Positions 23,926-33,595 of a stretch of DNA of 64,000 nt are shown piece after piece; within the stretch, counting starts at the first letter, position 1; every line of letters starts with the position of its first letter. Source of the stretch: an uncultured Bacteroidota bacterium (GTDB lineage Bacteria > Bacteroidota > Bacteroidia > Bacteroidales > UBA932); assembly GCA_937901965.1 (NCBI GenBank), contig CALGSW010000002.1, positions 1 through 64,000 of the forward strand, written 5' to 3'. The translations under genes were made by a program, and so were the position numbers. A model generated the notes under the pieces. The model ran no database searches and was not told the DNA's origin. It saw only the letters and a list, made by a program, of their open reading frames with translations.

Positions 23926-25428
23926 TTATCCGCAATGGTAGTATAGCTCAACAAGTTCTTTAAGTTTAGACGGATTTTGTTCAATCTCTTTTCTTATGTT
24001 TTTATCTTCATAAGAGCGAAGTTTTTTGATAACACCATCAATGAGAGCGGGAGCGAATACACCGTCTTTTTCATATATACTTCTGTTTTTTTCAAGCTGG
24101 TCAGCTGATTCCCAACATGAAGAAGGAAGTTGCTCAAGTTTATTGAGTCTCTCCTCGTGCCTTTTGTCGTGAATATTTACATCTACGTAGCAATTATTTG
24201 CAACTTCCATTGCATCACTGCTTTCGAAACCTGTCCTTGCAGCTACAACCAGCCCTGCCAGCATCATATAAATATCTGCAGATCCATCAGGTGACCTCAT
24301 CTCAACTGTCTGTTTATCCGGAATAGACTCAGTTCTGGCTCTCTCAAGAGGATTAGCCACGGACAACATATCGTGCCCCCCTGTCCAGCCTAGGGGAACT
24401 CTTACAAGAACAGACCTGTTTCTATCTCCCCAGCAAATACTGGTAGGAGCCTCCTGATGTGGTACCAGACGGAAATATGAGGTAGGATTTGTGTTACCAA
24501 AAGATGTAAGTGATGAGGCACATTTCATGTAGCCTGCAATAGCCTTCCTTGCACTATCTGAAAGGGATCCCTGATTTGTCATTACGGACTTGCCATCTTT
24601 AACCATTCTGGTATGGAAGTGCAGACCACTGCCAGCCTTCCCTACAGTAATCTTTGGGGCAAAAGTAACGTCAAGACCGTATTTATAAGCAAGTGTGCGT
24701 ATAATCCACTTTGCCATCACAAGCTGATTGGCAGCAGATTCCACAGGTGATACCAGAAATTCTATCTCGTTTTGTTCATATATTTTACCATCAAGAGTAA
24801 AGTTTCCCACCTCTGAGTGGCCATATTTAATAAGGCCTCCGGTCTGACCAATAAGAGTCATGGCTTCCGTTCTGAAGTGCTCAAATTTTGTAAAGGGCTC
24901 TGCCTCATGATAACCTTTTTGATTTGGTGTGGGAAAAAGCAGATCAGAATGGTCGCTAACATAAAATTCAAGTTCTCCCATTGCCTCAAAAGTGAGTCCG
25001 GTAGCTTTTTTAAATGAGAGAGATGCTTTATGGAGGGTATACTCAGGTGAGCTTTCAAGTGGAACTCCATCTTTTGTAAAGTAAGAACACAACATCCCAA
25101 TTGCCGGAATTTCTGAAAATGGGTCTTCATATGCTGTTGAAAATTTTGGGACAACATACAGATCACTTGAGCCAGCCTCAATATATGGGAACAGGCTTGA
25201 ACCATCAACCCTCTCACCATAAGTAAGGATAGATTCGGCATACTCCAGACTGGTAACCGGGAAATTTAGTGTTTTAAGCCTGCCGTCAGCTGCTACATAT
25301 CTGAAATTGATAATTCTTATTCCCTTGTCAGTAATGTACTGCAGGATATCAGCTCTGGAAAATGATTCAGGAAGTTTTCCCAGATGCTTAACAAGTGGAT
25401 TGATGTTGTATTTTAAAGAAGAGTACAT
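23926..25428 (-). CDS. Glutamine synthetase family protein (type I-like)
   Basis: A 500-residue enzyme of the glutamine synthetase fold. The N-terminal beta-grasp domain is at about 20-110. The catalytic part contains GELEFYVSDH, NEIEFLVSPVESA, the HFHTRMV loop with the ligand His, and NRSVLVRVPLGW. It would make glutamine from glutamate, ammonia and ATP, or act on a related amine. It is convergent with recQ with a 6-base gap. No amtB or glnB gene is nearby. Bacteroidales often rely on a large type III enzyme, so this may be an accessory enzyme. Confidence 0.85.
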   Translation of the reverse strand: MYSSLKYNINPLVKHLGKLPESFSRADILQYITDKGIRIINFRYVAADGRLKTLNFPVTSLEYAESILTYGERVDGSSLFPYIEAGSSDLYVVPKFSTAYEDPFSEIPAIGMLCSYFTKDGVPLESSPEYTLHKASLSFKKATGLTFEAMGELEFYVSDHSDLLFPTPNQKGYHEAEPFTKFEHFRTEAMTLIGQTGGLIKYGHSEVGNFTLDGKIYEQNEIEFLVSPVESAANQLVMAKWIIRTLAYKYGLDVTFAPKITVGKAGSGLHFHTRMVKDGKSVMTNQGSLSDSARKAIAGYMKCASSLTSFGNTNPTSYFRLVPHQEAPTSICWGDRNRSVLVRVPLGWTGGHDMLSVANPLERARTESIPDKQTVEMRSPDGSADIYMMLAGLVVAARTGFESSDAMEVANNCYVDVNIHDKRHEERLNKLEQLPSSCWESADQLEKNRSIYEKDGVFAPALIDGVIKKLRSYEDKNIRKEIEQNPSKLKELVELYYHCG

Positions 25429-25459
25429 GTTAAGTGTTACTTTATTGTTAAAGAATGAA

Positions 25460-25467
25460 CAAATATA
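25460..25467 (-). promoter_or_regulatory. Putative -7 element of the glutamine synthetase gene
   Basis: TATATTTG on the minus strand fits TAnnTTTG, 31 bases before the ATG. No -33 TTG is seen. Confidence 0.38.
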
Positions 25468-25492
25468 GTAAAAGGATGATATAGTTTTTTAA

Positions 25493-25500
25493 TAACTTTG
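25493..25500 (+). promoter_or_regulatory. Putative -7 element of the 25516-33594 operon
   Basis: TAACTTTG fits TAnnTTTG and stands 6 bases before the first ATG (25507). The TTG inside it is in frame but should not be read as a start codon. Confidence 0.42.
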
Positions 25501-25515
25501 TGGGCTATGTTCCGT

Positions 25516-27816
25516 ATGAAAAAAGTCTATCTTTTTGCCTTAATTGCCATTATAATAGTGGCAGTTGTTATTGCGTTGTTTTATTCCCTGCAGAATAAAG
25601 AGGAGAAAAATGTTTCGGAGTATGTATCAAATTCTTTCAGAACTCTAAAAGCAGTACCGGTAGATGCTATAGGTATATGGCTTTTCTCTTCTCCTGAAAC
25701 AATGGCTGAGAGTGTTCTTTCTGTTAAACATCCTTTTTCCGGATTAATTGATCAGCAAAACGGCCTTTTTAAAATCTCTAACAGACTCACCTATTTAACT
25801 AAAAGTGAAGATATATTTAGATCTCTGAGGAATTCAGACCTTCTTGCATCCCTGCACTACTCTGGAAAAAATGAGATATCTGTGCTAATATGTGTTGATC
25901 TGGAAAACCTTGACAATAATTCAAAATCAAATTTAATTGAAAGGCTTACTGACGGGAATGTAGGAACTTACAGAAATTTTAACGGGGCTGTGCTTTACAA
26001 CTCTTCTGGTGCAATTATAACAATTCATAAAAATTACCTTCTTGTTTCCACATCTCCTCTGCTTGTAGAGGCTTCAGTAAGACACCTGAATTCGGGAGGT
26101 TCAATACTGGATAATTCTGATTTTGCTGAAATTGCCGGGGAGACTGTTGTAGATGAGAATATCCTTTTTGTAAACCATATGCAGCTGGGGAAATTTTTCT
26201 CCGGCCTTGCGTCTCCTAAATATCTAAAGTATGCAGATTTTGCATCAAAATACTCTTCCTGGAGTGTTATGAATGCCTCCTTCCAGCAACATTCTGTTTT
26301 GTTAGAGGGCAGAGCTTATAACCATAAAGGAGCCGGCAACTATTCAAGCGCACTTAGGTGGAGTGATGGTAAAGAATCGGAAGCACAATATGTTGTCCCA
26401 CATAATACATACGCACTATTCTCTTTCTCTCCAAAGGGTGCAAATTTTAATTTTAGTGGTATTCGTGAATACAGAGAACTTGCAAAAAAACTTAATCCTG
26501 AAATTTGGGAAAAAGCATCTGAGTGGATTAAGTCATCCGATATTCAGGAAATAGCTCTTGCTGCAATTCCTTATGGAGGAAATTTTGAATGGGTCACATT
26601 GTACAGACATGCAAAAAAGAATCTCTTCAAAAGAGTATCAGATAAGTTATTTTCAGGTGGAGAATTATTAAGAGACTCAATAATTGAAAACAGAAATTCA
26701 AAACTATTAAGCGAACTTACAGGATCTCTGTTTGCCTCTAACAATGAGGAGTACCTGATTAGAATTGGAGAGTGGACTATTACCGGAAATAAAAATATAC
26801 TGGAGGAATTTCGCAGTGGCAGGACAATGAAGTTCTCAATGGGAGACTTTATTTCGCAGACTCCGGCAGCCGGAGAGATTGTTAATCATGGCATACCATT
26901 TTCTGTAACTCTTAACTATACTGGAATGCAGGATTCTCTGACTGTATTTTTCAATAAGGGAGTCTCAGGAGTGATAAAACAAAGCATAAGTAAAAACAAT
27001 CTTGGTATTGTAAATTATTCAATTGTTCCAAATAAAGATTACCTCACTTACAGGTTATTATTCTACTCCAGAAATCTTGAGAAATTACCTGTTCCTCCGG
27101 TTGAAGAGAGTAAAGATGGTCCGGCCGGGTGGCAGCTTGACAGTATTGTAAAAATTCCGGAGGGACCTTTTGAACTGAGAAACTTTGACACAGGAGAGAA
27201 GGAGTACCTTGTACAGCTTAAGAACTTCAGACTTCAGCTTGCAGATAAGGATCTTAAAGGAATCTGGGCAATCCCTTTTGAAACACCTCTCAGAGGATAT
27301 GTTGAACAGGTGGACTTTTACAATAACGGAAAGTTGCAGATGTTATTTGCGAGTGGTAATATGGTTTATCTTCTTGACAGAACAGGAAGGTACATCAACC
27401 CTTTCCCTAAAAGAGTTTCCAGATTAATTGAGCTGGGACCAAAAGTTTATAGGACCGGAGATTCTTTTATGATAATGCTACTCCATACAGATAACTCATT
27501 AAGTTTATATGACAGAGAGTGTAAACAACTTGAGGCCTGGACAGATATAAATGTTGATGAAACAATTAAAGATTTCCCTGAACTTATGGAGACAGGTGGA
27601 AATCGTTACTGGATATTAAGAACCCAGGTCAAAACCAGAATATATACTATTAATGGTTTGGAGATTACTAATGTACTTGGCACACAGAGTTTATTGCCAA
27701 ATACACCGGTGAAAAAGATTTCTGATAATGAGGTAGAGGTAAGGAGATCAGATGGAGCTGATATCAGGCTGAATCTTGAAACGGGTAATATTAAAAAATT
27801 GAAAAAGAGGAGATAG
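25516..27816 (+). CDS. Unrecognised membrane-anchored protein, 766 residues
   Basis: I do not recognise this family with confidence. One N-terminal membrane anchor (residues 3-24, MKKVYLFALIAIIIVAVVI) is followed by about 740 residues outside the cytoplasm, without any catalytic motif I know. The first part resembles large substrate- or surface-type proteins of Bacteroidota annotated as DUF3352-like. The last 200 residues read like propeller blades (FYNNGKLQMLFASGNMVYLLDRTGRYINPFP). I choose the ATG at 25516; 25507 is an alternative. It precedes DUF4834 and an ABC exporter with no gap, so it may assist export or envelope assembly. Confidence 0.6.
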   Translation: MKKVYLFALIAIIIVAVVIALFYSLQNKEEKNVSEYVSNSFRTLKAVPVDAIGIWLFSSPETMAESVLSVKHPFSGLIDQQNGLFKISNRLTYLTKSEDIFRSLRNSDLLASLHYSGKNEISVLICVDLENLDNNSKSNLIERLTDGNVGTYRNFNGAVLYNSSGAIITIHKNYLLVSTSPLLVEASVRHLNSGGSILDNSDFAEIAGETVVDENILFVNHMQLGKFFSGLASPKYLKYADFASKYSSWSVMNASFQQHSVLLEGRAYNHKGAGNYSSALRWSDGKESEAQYVVPHNTYALFSFSPKGANFNFSGIREYRELAKKLNPEIWEKASEWIKSSDIQEIALAAIPYGGNFEWVTLYRHAKKNLFKRVSDKLFSGGELLRDSIIENRNSKLLSELTGSLFASNNEEYLIRIGEWTITGNKNILEEFRSGRTMKFSMGDFISQTPAAGEIVNHGIPFSVTLNYTGMQDSLTVFFNKGVSGVIKQSISKNNLGIVNYSIVPNKDYLTYRLLFYSRNLEKLPVPPVEESKDGPAGWQLDSIVKIPEGPFELRNFDTGEKEYLVQLKNFRLQLADKDLKGIWAIPFETPLRGYVEQVDFYNNGKLQMLFASGNMVYLLDRTGRYINPFPKRVSRLIELGPKVYRTGDSFMIMLLHTDNSLSLYDRECKQLEAWTDINVDETIKDFPELMETGGNRYWILRTQVKTRIYTINGLEITNVLGTQSLLPNTPVKKISDNEVEVRRSDGADIRLNLETGNIKKLKKRR

Positions 27817-28086
27817 ATGGAAGGTTTTATTACTTTTTTATTTTTTACAGTACTTTTAATTTTTTTATTTGTAAGGTTTCTTCCCCTCCTGCTCACCTGG
27901 TGGGTGAAGAGAAAATTGTCAAAACTTACAGGTAATCCGGATGCTTTTTCTGACAAAACAAGCAGAGGAGGGAAAAAGGTGAGAGAAGATGATGGTACAA
28001 TAGTCAGTGATGATGTGAAGCGGGATAAGATAGTAGACAGTGACATTGGAGAATATATTGATTACGAAGAGAGCAAAAAACAATGA
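27817..28086 (+). CDS. DUF4834-like small membrane protein
   Basis: An 89-residue protein matching DUF4834 of Bacteroidota. It has one long hydrophobic segment (5-29), a short basic stretch (WWVKRKLSKL), then a charged tail rich in Asp and Lys. It starts directly after the stop of the preceding gene and overlaps the ABC exporter start by 4 bases, a coupling that suggests it works with one of these two proteins. No biochemical role is known. Confidence 0.7.
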   Translation: MEGFITFLFFTVLLIFLFVRFLPLLLTWWVKRKLSKLTGNPDAFSDKTSRGGKKVREDDGTIVSDDVKRDKIVDSDIGEYIDYEESKKQ

Positions 28087-29909
28087 AAACATTTCAAAGG
28101 CTACTTGCATACGCAAAACCTCACAGATACTACTGGCCTTCATATCTGGTCCTGAGTATACTAGGACTGGTATTCAGTCTGGTCAATTTTGCTCTTTTTA
28201 AACCGTTGCTGGTAGTAGTATTTGATCCTGAAGCACTGAGAATAGTGGAAAACAAACCTCAGTTTTCAATGACTATAGACTACTTCAACGATATTTTTCA
28301 GTACTACCTTGGAACAATAATGACATCACACGGGATATTGAGAGGATTGCTTTTTGTATGCATAATGCTTGTGCTGTTTACCTTTCTGGCCGGAGTGATA
28401 AAATATTTGTCTCAAAGGATTATTGTTAGGGTAAGGGTAACCATTATGCAGAGAATAAGGGAGGATCTTTTCAGGAAAATATCTTCACTACATATAGGCT
28501 ATTTTACTGATAAAAGGAAAGGGGATATTCTCTCAAGTATTTCTAATGATGTTACAGAGGTTCAGAACAGTGTTGCAAACAGCTTTCATGTTATATTCAG
28601 AGATCCGCTTCAGGTAATTGGGTTTCTGGCAGCACTAGTCTATATGTCCCCTAAGCTTACAATTATCACACTGGTTACTCTTCCGGTTTCTGCGTTTATT
28701 ATTACCAGAATTACCCGGTCACTTCGTAAAGGGGCTACAGATACTCAGATGTATATTGGGCGGATCTTAAGCCAGTTTGAAGAGGCGATATCCGGTTCAA
28801 GAATAATCAAGGCATTTAATGCGCAGAGTTATGTGAGGAGGTCTTTTGCCGATACAAATGAAGCACACAAAAATTCAAGCAAGAAAATGTTTTACAGGCA
28901 GGAGATGGCGAGCCCTTTTTCAGAGTTCATGGGTATCACAATAGCTATTGCCATACTCTTTTTTGCCGGGTTTATGCATATCACCGGAAAGTTGGGAATG
29001 GATCTTCCCACTCTAATGATATATATAGCATTCTACTGGAAAGTTCTTGAACCGGCAAAATCAATATCCAATACTTACGCAATGATACAGAGAGGTCTGG
29101 TTTCGGGAGAGAGAATTTTTGCCATTCTGGATGAGCCTGTCGCAATAAAGAAGGCTGCAAATCCGGTAAGGATAGATTCTTTTAATGACTCTCTGGTATT
29201 TAATAATGTATCTTTTAAATACAATAATGAACCTGTTCTTAAAGGAATTTCATTTACAGTAAAGAAAGGGAAAATGGTTGCACTTGTTGGACCTTCGGGT
29301 GCAGGAAAGACTACTCTTGTTGACCTCATTCCAAGATATTATGATGTAACTTCAGGGTCAATAGTAATTGACGGAAAAGATATAAGAGACTATGCACCCA
29401 GAGATCTTATAGGTCTGATGGGGATTGTGACTCAGGAGGCTATTCTTTTTAATGATACTGTGATTAACAATATCACGTTTGGAATGGAGAACGTGGGCAG
29501 AGAGGAGGTTATTGCCGCTGCAAAAATTGCAAATGCACACGACTTCATTTCTCAGATGGAGGATGGATACGATACAAATATCGGTGACCGAGGCGGCAAG
29601 CTATCGGGGGGGCAACGGCAGAGAATTGCTATAGCCAGAGCCGTCTTGAAAAATCCACCTATACTTATATTGGACGAGGCAACATCTGCGCTTGACACTG
29701 AAAGTGAGAGGCTGGTTCAGGAGGCGCTTACAAATCTGATGAAAAACAGGACATCAATTGTTATAGCTCACAGATTATCAACTATTCAGCATGCAGATGA
29801 GATTATTGTGCTTAAAGAGGGGGAGATTGTTGAGACGGGAAATCACAATAACCTCATTAAGCAAAAAGGGCTATATTCGCACTTGTGCAAATTGCAAACA
29901 TTTGAATAA
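28083..29909 (+). CDS. MsbA-like ABC exporter (fused permease and ATPase)
   Basis: A 608-residue half-transporter. Six membrane helices fill residues 15-330 and the ATPase domain the remainder. Walker A (GPSGAGKTT) lies near residue 400, the signature LSGGQRQ near 505, and Walker B ILILDEATSALD shortly after, followed by the AHRLST switch His. It probably works as a dimer that flips lipid or lipid-linked material across the inner membrane. ATG overlaps DUF4834. The next gene is an acyl-CoA synthetase 16 bases later, consistent with a lipid cargo, but this is inference. Confidence 0.93.
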   Translation: MKTFQRLLAYAKPHRYYWPSYLVLSILGLVFSLVNFALFKPLLVVVFDPEALRIVENKPQFSMTIDYFNDIFQYYLGTIMTSHGILRGLLFVCIMLVLFTFLAGVIKYLSQRIIVRVRVTIMQRIREDLFRKISSLHIGYFTDKRKGDILSSISNDVTEVQNSVANSFHVIFRDPLQVIGFLAALVYMSPKLTIITLVTLPVSAFIITRITRSLRKGATDTQMYIGRILSQFEEAISGSRIIKAFNAQSYVRRSFADTNEAHKNSSKKMFYRQEMASPFSEFMGITIAIAILFFAGFMHITGKLGMDLPTLMIYIAFYWKVLEPAKSISNTYAMIQRGLVSGERIFAILDEPVAIKKAANPVRIDSFNDSLVFNNVSFKYNNEPVLKGISFTVKKGKMVALVGPSGAGKTTLVDLIPRYYDVTSGSIVIDGKDIRDYAPRDLIGLMGIVTQEAILFNDTVINNITFGMENVGREEVIAAAKIANAHDFISQMEDGYDTNIGDRGGKLSGGQRQRIAIARAVLKNPPILILDEATSALDTESERLVQEALTNLMKNRTSIVIAHRLSTIQHADEIIVLKEGEIVETGNHNNLIKQKGLYSHLCKLQTFE

Positions 29910-29925
29910 TATTTCAGGGTAATTG

Positions 29926-31587
29926 ATGGAAAACTCGTTGAATAAGCAGCTGGAACAAAGTTTCATAAGTAATTGGAACAATCCGGCACTTTCAGATTAC
30001 AAAGGCGTGACTCTCTATTACAGAGACGTAGCCAGAAGAATTGCAAAACTTCACATTGTATTTGAGCAGTGTGGATTAAAAAGAGGGGATAAGGTATCAT
30101 TATGCTCTAAAAATCAGGCAAACTGGGGGGTTGTTTTTCTTGCTACAATAACATATGGTGCAGTTGCAGTTCCCATACTTCATGAATTTAAACCGGGCAA
30201 TATCCATCATATAGTTAACCACTCAGATTCGCAGATAATATTTGTAGGTGATGCAGTGTGGGAACAACTGAATGAGGCTGAAATGCCAAACATTCACGCC
30301 GTTATTCAGGTATCTGATTTTTCAATCCTATACTCAAGGAACCCCTTGATTAATGAGACAAGGGAGAGATTGAACGAGTTGTTTGGAAAAAAATACCCAA
30401 AAAATTTCAGAGAGAACCACCTGAGTTTCTATAAGGATTCTCCTGAAGAGCTTGCGATTATTAACTATACTTCTGGTACAACCGGCTTTTCAAAAGGAGT
30501 TATGCTTCCATACAGATCTCTCTGGTCAAATGTTATGTTTGCAAGAGAGGTTCATCCTCAGCTAAACAATACATCCAATGTGGTCTCCATGCTTCCTACT
30601 GCTCATATGTATGGAATGATGTTTGAGTTTCTTTTTGAAATGTGTGTAGGAGCTCATGTGCATTTTCTTACCAGAGTGCCCAGCCCAAAGATAATAATGG
30701 ATGCTTTTGCTGAGATTAAACCGGATATTATAATTGCCGTCCCTCTTATTATTGAGAAAATTTACAAGAAGAAATTACAACCGATAATAAATAAAACAGC
30801 CATTAGAATATTCCTAAAGTTACCTGTCCTTGATCAGAAGGTTCAGAAAAAAATTCTTGGGGAGTTGATAAAAACTTTCGGAGGCAGATTTAAGGAGGTG
30901 ATAATTGGGGGTGCTGCATTTAACAAGGAGGCTGAAGCCTTTTTCAGAAAAATTGCTTTCCCTTTCACTGTGGGTTATGGGATGACAGAGTGCGGACCAA
31001 TAATTACTTATGCTCCCTGGGATAAAACTCGTCTATACTCATGTGGAAAACCGGCGCCAAGGATGGAGATAAGGATAGACTCTCCGGATCCTCTGAGAAT
31101 TCCCGGAGAGATACAGTGTAAAGGTGATAATGTAATGCTTGGGTATTTCAAAAACAGGGAAGCTACGGATGCCTCTTTTACAGCAGACGGATGGATGAAG
31201 ACTGGTGATATGGGTGTGATGGATTCGGATGGATATCTCTATATCAGAGGAAGATCAAAAAGTATGATTCTTGGTCCATCGGGTCAAAATATTTATCCGG
31301 AAGAGATTGAGAGTATAATTAATAATATGCCCTTTGTTGTAGAGTCTTTAGTAATTGATGAGGGTGGCTCACTGGTTGCCCTTATTTATCCGGACCTTGA
31401 ACAGGCAGAATCTGAAGGTCTGAATAATATTCAGATAGAGGAGAAGATGAGAGAAAATATAGCACAGGTTAATGAAGAGCTTCCAAACTATTGTAAATTA
31501 TCCAGTTTTAAAATATTCCCTGAAGAGTTTGAAAAGACACCAAAGAGAAGCATTAAAAGGTATTTGTATCAAAGAACCGATTTGTAA
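29926..31587 (+). CDS. AMP-binding long-chain acyl-CoA synthetase
   Basis: A 553-residue adenylate-forming ligase that activates fatty acids with ATP and CoA. The P-loop-like motif NYTSGTTGFSKGV is at about residues 180-192. The second motif GYGMTECGPIIT and the C-terminal DGWMKTGDMGVMDSDGYLYIRGR follow. I start at ATG 29926; the TTG one codon earlier is unlikely. It lies in the operon with the ABC exporter and dCMP deaminase, 17 bases after the exporter. Confidence 0.92.
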   Translation: MENSLNKQLEQSFISNWNNPALSDYKGVTLYYRDVARRIAKLHIVFEQCGLKRGDKVSLCSKNQANWGVVFLATITYGAVAVPILHEFKPGNIHHIVNHSDSQIIFVGDAVWEQLNEAEMPNIHAVIQVSDFSILYSRNPLINETRERLNELFGKKYPKNFRENHLSFYKDSPEELAIINYTSGTTGFSKGVMLPYRSLWSNVMFAREVHPQLNNTSNVVSMLPTAHMYGMMFEFLFEMCVGAHVHFLTRVPSPKIIMDAFAEIKPDIIIAVPLIIEKIYKKKLQPIINKTAIRIFLKLPVLDQKVQKKILGELIKTFGGRFKEVIIGGAAFNKEAEAFFRKIAFPFTVGYGMTECGPIITYAPWDKTRLYSCGKPAPRMEIRIDSPDPLRIPGEIQCKGDNVMLGYFKNREATDASFTADGWMKTGDMGVMDSDGYLYIRGRSKSMILGPSGQNIYPEEIESIINNMPFVVESLVIDEGGSLVALIYPDLEQAESEGLNNIQIEEKMRENIAQVNEELPNYCKLSSFKIFPEEFEKTPKRSIKRYLYQRTDL

Positions 31588-31589
31588 TT

Positions 31590-32009
31590 ATGAATGAGAA
31601 ACAGCTACAGTTTGACAGGAGTTATCTGGATATGGCCCAGATATGGGCAAAAAACTCATATTGCAAGAGGAGACAAGTGGGAGCTCTGATTGTGAAGGAT
31701 AAGATGATAATCTCTGACGGATACAACGGAACACCATCGGGTTTTGAAAATGTATGCGAAGATGAAACAGGTCATACAAAACCATATGTATTGCATGCAG
31801 AGGCTAATGCCATTACAAAGGTTGCAAAATCGGGAAACAGCAGTGAGGGGGCAACAATGTATGTTACCACTGCCCCTTGTCTGGAGTGTTCAAAGTTGAT
31901 AATTCAGGCCGGCATTCGCAGACTGGTTTACAGAGATAACTACAGAATCACTGACGGTATAGACTTATTAAAAAGGGTGGGGATTGAGGTTATAAATCTA
32001 ACAGATTAA
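31590..32009 (+). CDS. Deoxycytidylate (dCMP) deaminase
   Basis: A 139-residue zinc enzyme that converts dCMP to dUMP for thymidylate synthesis. The zinc site is HAEANAI (His70, Glu72) with APCLEC (two Cys). The start MNEKQLQFDRSYLDMAQIWA matches the family (ComEB-like). It begins 2 bases after the acyl-CoA synthetase and ends 1 base before the protease gene, so it shares their transcript though the activities are unrelated. Confidence 0.9.
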   Translation: MNEKQLQFDRSYLDMAQIWAKNSYCKRRQVGALIVKDKMIISDGYNGTPSGFENVCEDETGHTKPYVLHAEANAITKVAKSGNSSEGATMYVTTAPCLECSKLIIQAGIRRLVYRDNYRITDGIDLLKRVGIEVINLTD

Positions 32010-32010
32010 T

Positions 32011-33594
32011 ATGAATCTTACAGAAGGAACCAGAAGGAGTTTGTGGCCAATGGTTGCTGCAATTCTGTTTGTATTGCTGATTGTGACAAGATATTGTGAT
32101 AGCGGTAATATCAGGAGAGAGCTTGAAATAAAGGCAGGGCAATGGGATAAGCTTATGCTTATACTCGGCGAGATAGACAGGAATTACGTTGATACTCTTG
32201 ACTACTCAAAAATTACAGAGGAGACAATTCCACTTTTGCTGGAAAAGCTTGATCCTCATTCTGTTTACCTTCCTCCTCAGGAGCTCAAAAGTGCAGAAGA
32301 GGAGCTGCAGGGTAATTTTGATGGAATTGGTGTGCAGTTCAACGTTCCAAATGATACAGCAATAGTAATTCAGGTTATATCCGGAGGGCCGTCTGAAAGG
32401 GCAGGAGTGCTTTCAGGAGACAGAATTGTTGAGGTTGATGGTAAGAGAGTAGCAGGGGTTAAGTTAGATCAGGATTCACTGGTAAGTATGCTAAAGGGGA
32501 AATCCGGTACATTAGTAAAGGTGGGATTTAAAAGAGGAAATTCTAAGTCTGTACTTAGACTGGATATTAAAAGAGATAAAATACCGGTTAAAAGTGTAGA
32601 TGTAAGTTACATGGTTGACAAGAATACAGGATATCTGAAATTGTCAAAGTTTACAAGAACCAGCCATAAAGAGGTAACGGAGTCTTTGAAGCTTCTGCGT
32701 GAGGGGGGGATGAAGAGTTTAATTATTGATCTCAGGGGCAACACTGGTGGTTATCTTGATCAGGCTCTTTTGTTGTCAAATGAATTTCTGGAAAAGGGTA
32801 GTCTCATAGTATATATGGAGGGACTACACAGGAAGCGTGAGGACTACTTTGCTGATGGAAGAGGGAGTTATAAGGATGTTAAACTGAAAGTGCTTATTGA
32901 CGAAGGTTCTGCGTCATCAAGTGAAATTTTTGCAGGTGCAATACAGGATAATGACAGAGGTACAATTATTGGAAGAAGATCGTTTGGTAAGGGCTTGGTT
33001 CAGGAGCCTATATATTTCTCAGATAAATCAGGAATAAGGCTTACAGTTGCAAGATTTTATACTCCTACCGGCAGATCAATTCAGAAACCATACAGGGATG
33101 ACTATAGAAATGATATTATTGAGAGATATAAACATGGTGAGCTTACTTCTGTAGACAGTATAAAACAGGATGCATCCCTGAAATTCACCACGCCCAAAGG
33201 GAAGGTTGTTTATGGAGGAGGCGGTATTACACCGGACATTTTTGTTCCAATTGACACAACCGGAATTACAAAATTCTTTATCAAGAGTAATGAAAATGGT
33301 CTGGTATTCAGATACTCTTCAGAGATTGCTGATTTATACAGATCTGAACTCAGGGGCATTAAGAGTTTGAAGGAGTTGAACAGTTTCCTTGATTCAAAAA
33401 ACCTGGAGAGGGGTTTCCTGGAATATGCAGCGAAAAGAGATATAGTTCCAAGCAGTGAGGAGTGGAAATTGTCGGGACCAATTTTGATAACTCAGTTAAA
33501 AGCTCTGGTTGGCAGATACTCATCACTTGATGACAACGCATATTATCCCATTATTTCAGAAATTGACAATGTGATAAAAGTTGCCCAAGAATAA
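32011..33594 (+). CDS. S41 C-terminal processing protease (Ctp/Tsp)
   Basis: A 527-residue exported serine protease. A signal anchor covers residues 11-27. The PDZ domain is at about 95-185 (with GIGVQF near 106 and SGDRIVEVDG). The catalytic Ser-Lys dyad is Ser302 (GSASSSEIFAG) and Lys327 (SFGKGLVQ), 25 residues apart as in E. coli Tsp. It trims C-termini of periplasmic proteins and often acts on peptidoglycan-related enzymes. It ends the plus-strand operon and its stop is 1 base from the stop of the convergent TonB-like gene, with no terminator. Confidence 0.93.
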   Translation: MNLTEGTRRSLWPMVAAILFVLLIVTRYCDSGNIRRELEIKAGQWDKLMLILGEIDRNYVDTLDYSKITEETIPLLLEKLDPHSVYLPPQELKSAEEELQGNFDGIGVQFNVPNDTAIVIQVISGGPSERAGVLSGDRIVEVDGKRVAGVKLDQDSLVSMLKGKSGTLVKVGFKRGNSKSVLRLDIKRDKIPVKSVDVSYMVDKNTGYLKLSKFTRTSHKEVTESLKLLREGGMKSLIIDLRGNTGGYLDQALLLSNEFLEKGSLIVYMEGLHRKREDYFADGRGSYKDVKLKVLIDEGSASSSEIFAGAIQDNDRGTIIGRRSFGKGLVQEPIYFSDKSGIRLTVARFYTPTGRSIQKPYRDDYRNDIIERYKHGELTSVDSIKQDASLKFTTPKGKVVYGGGGITPDIFVPIDTTGITKFFIKSNENGLVFRYSSEIADLYRSELRGIKSLKELNSFLDSKNLERGFLEYAAKRDIVPSSEEWKLSGPILITQLKALVGRYSSLDDNAYYPIISEIDNVIKVAQE

Positions 33595-33595
33595 T

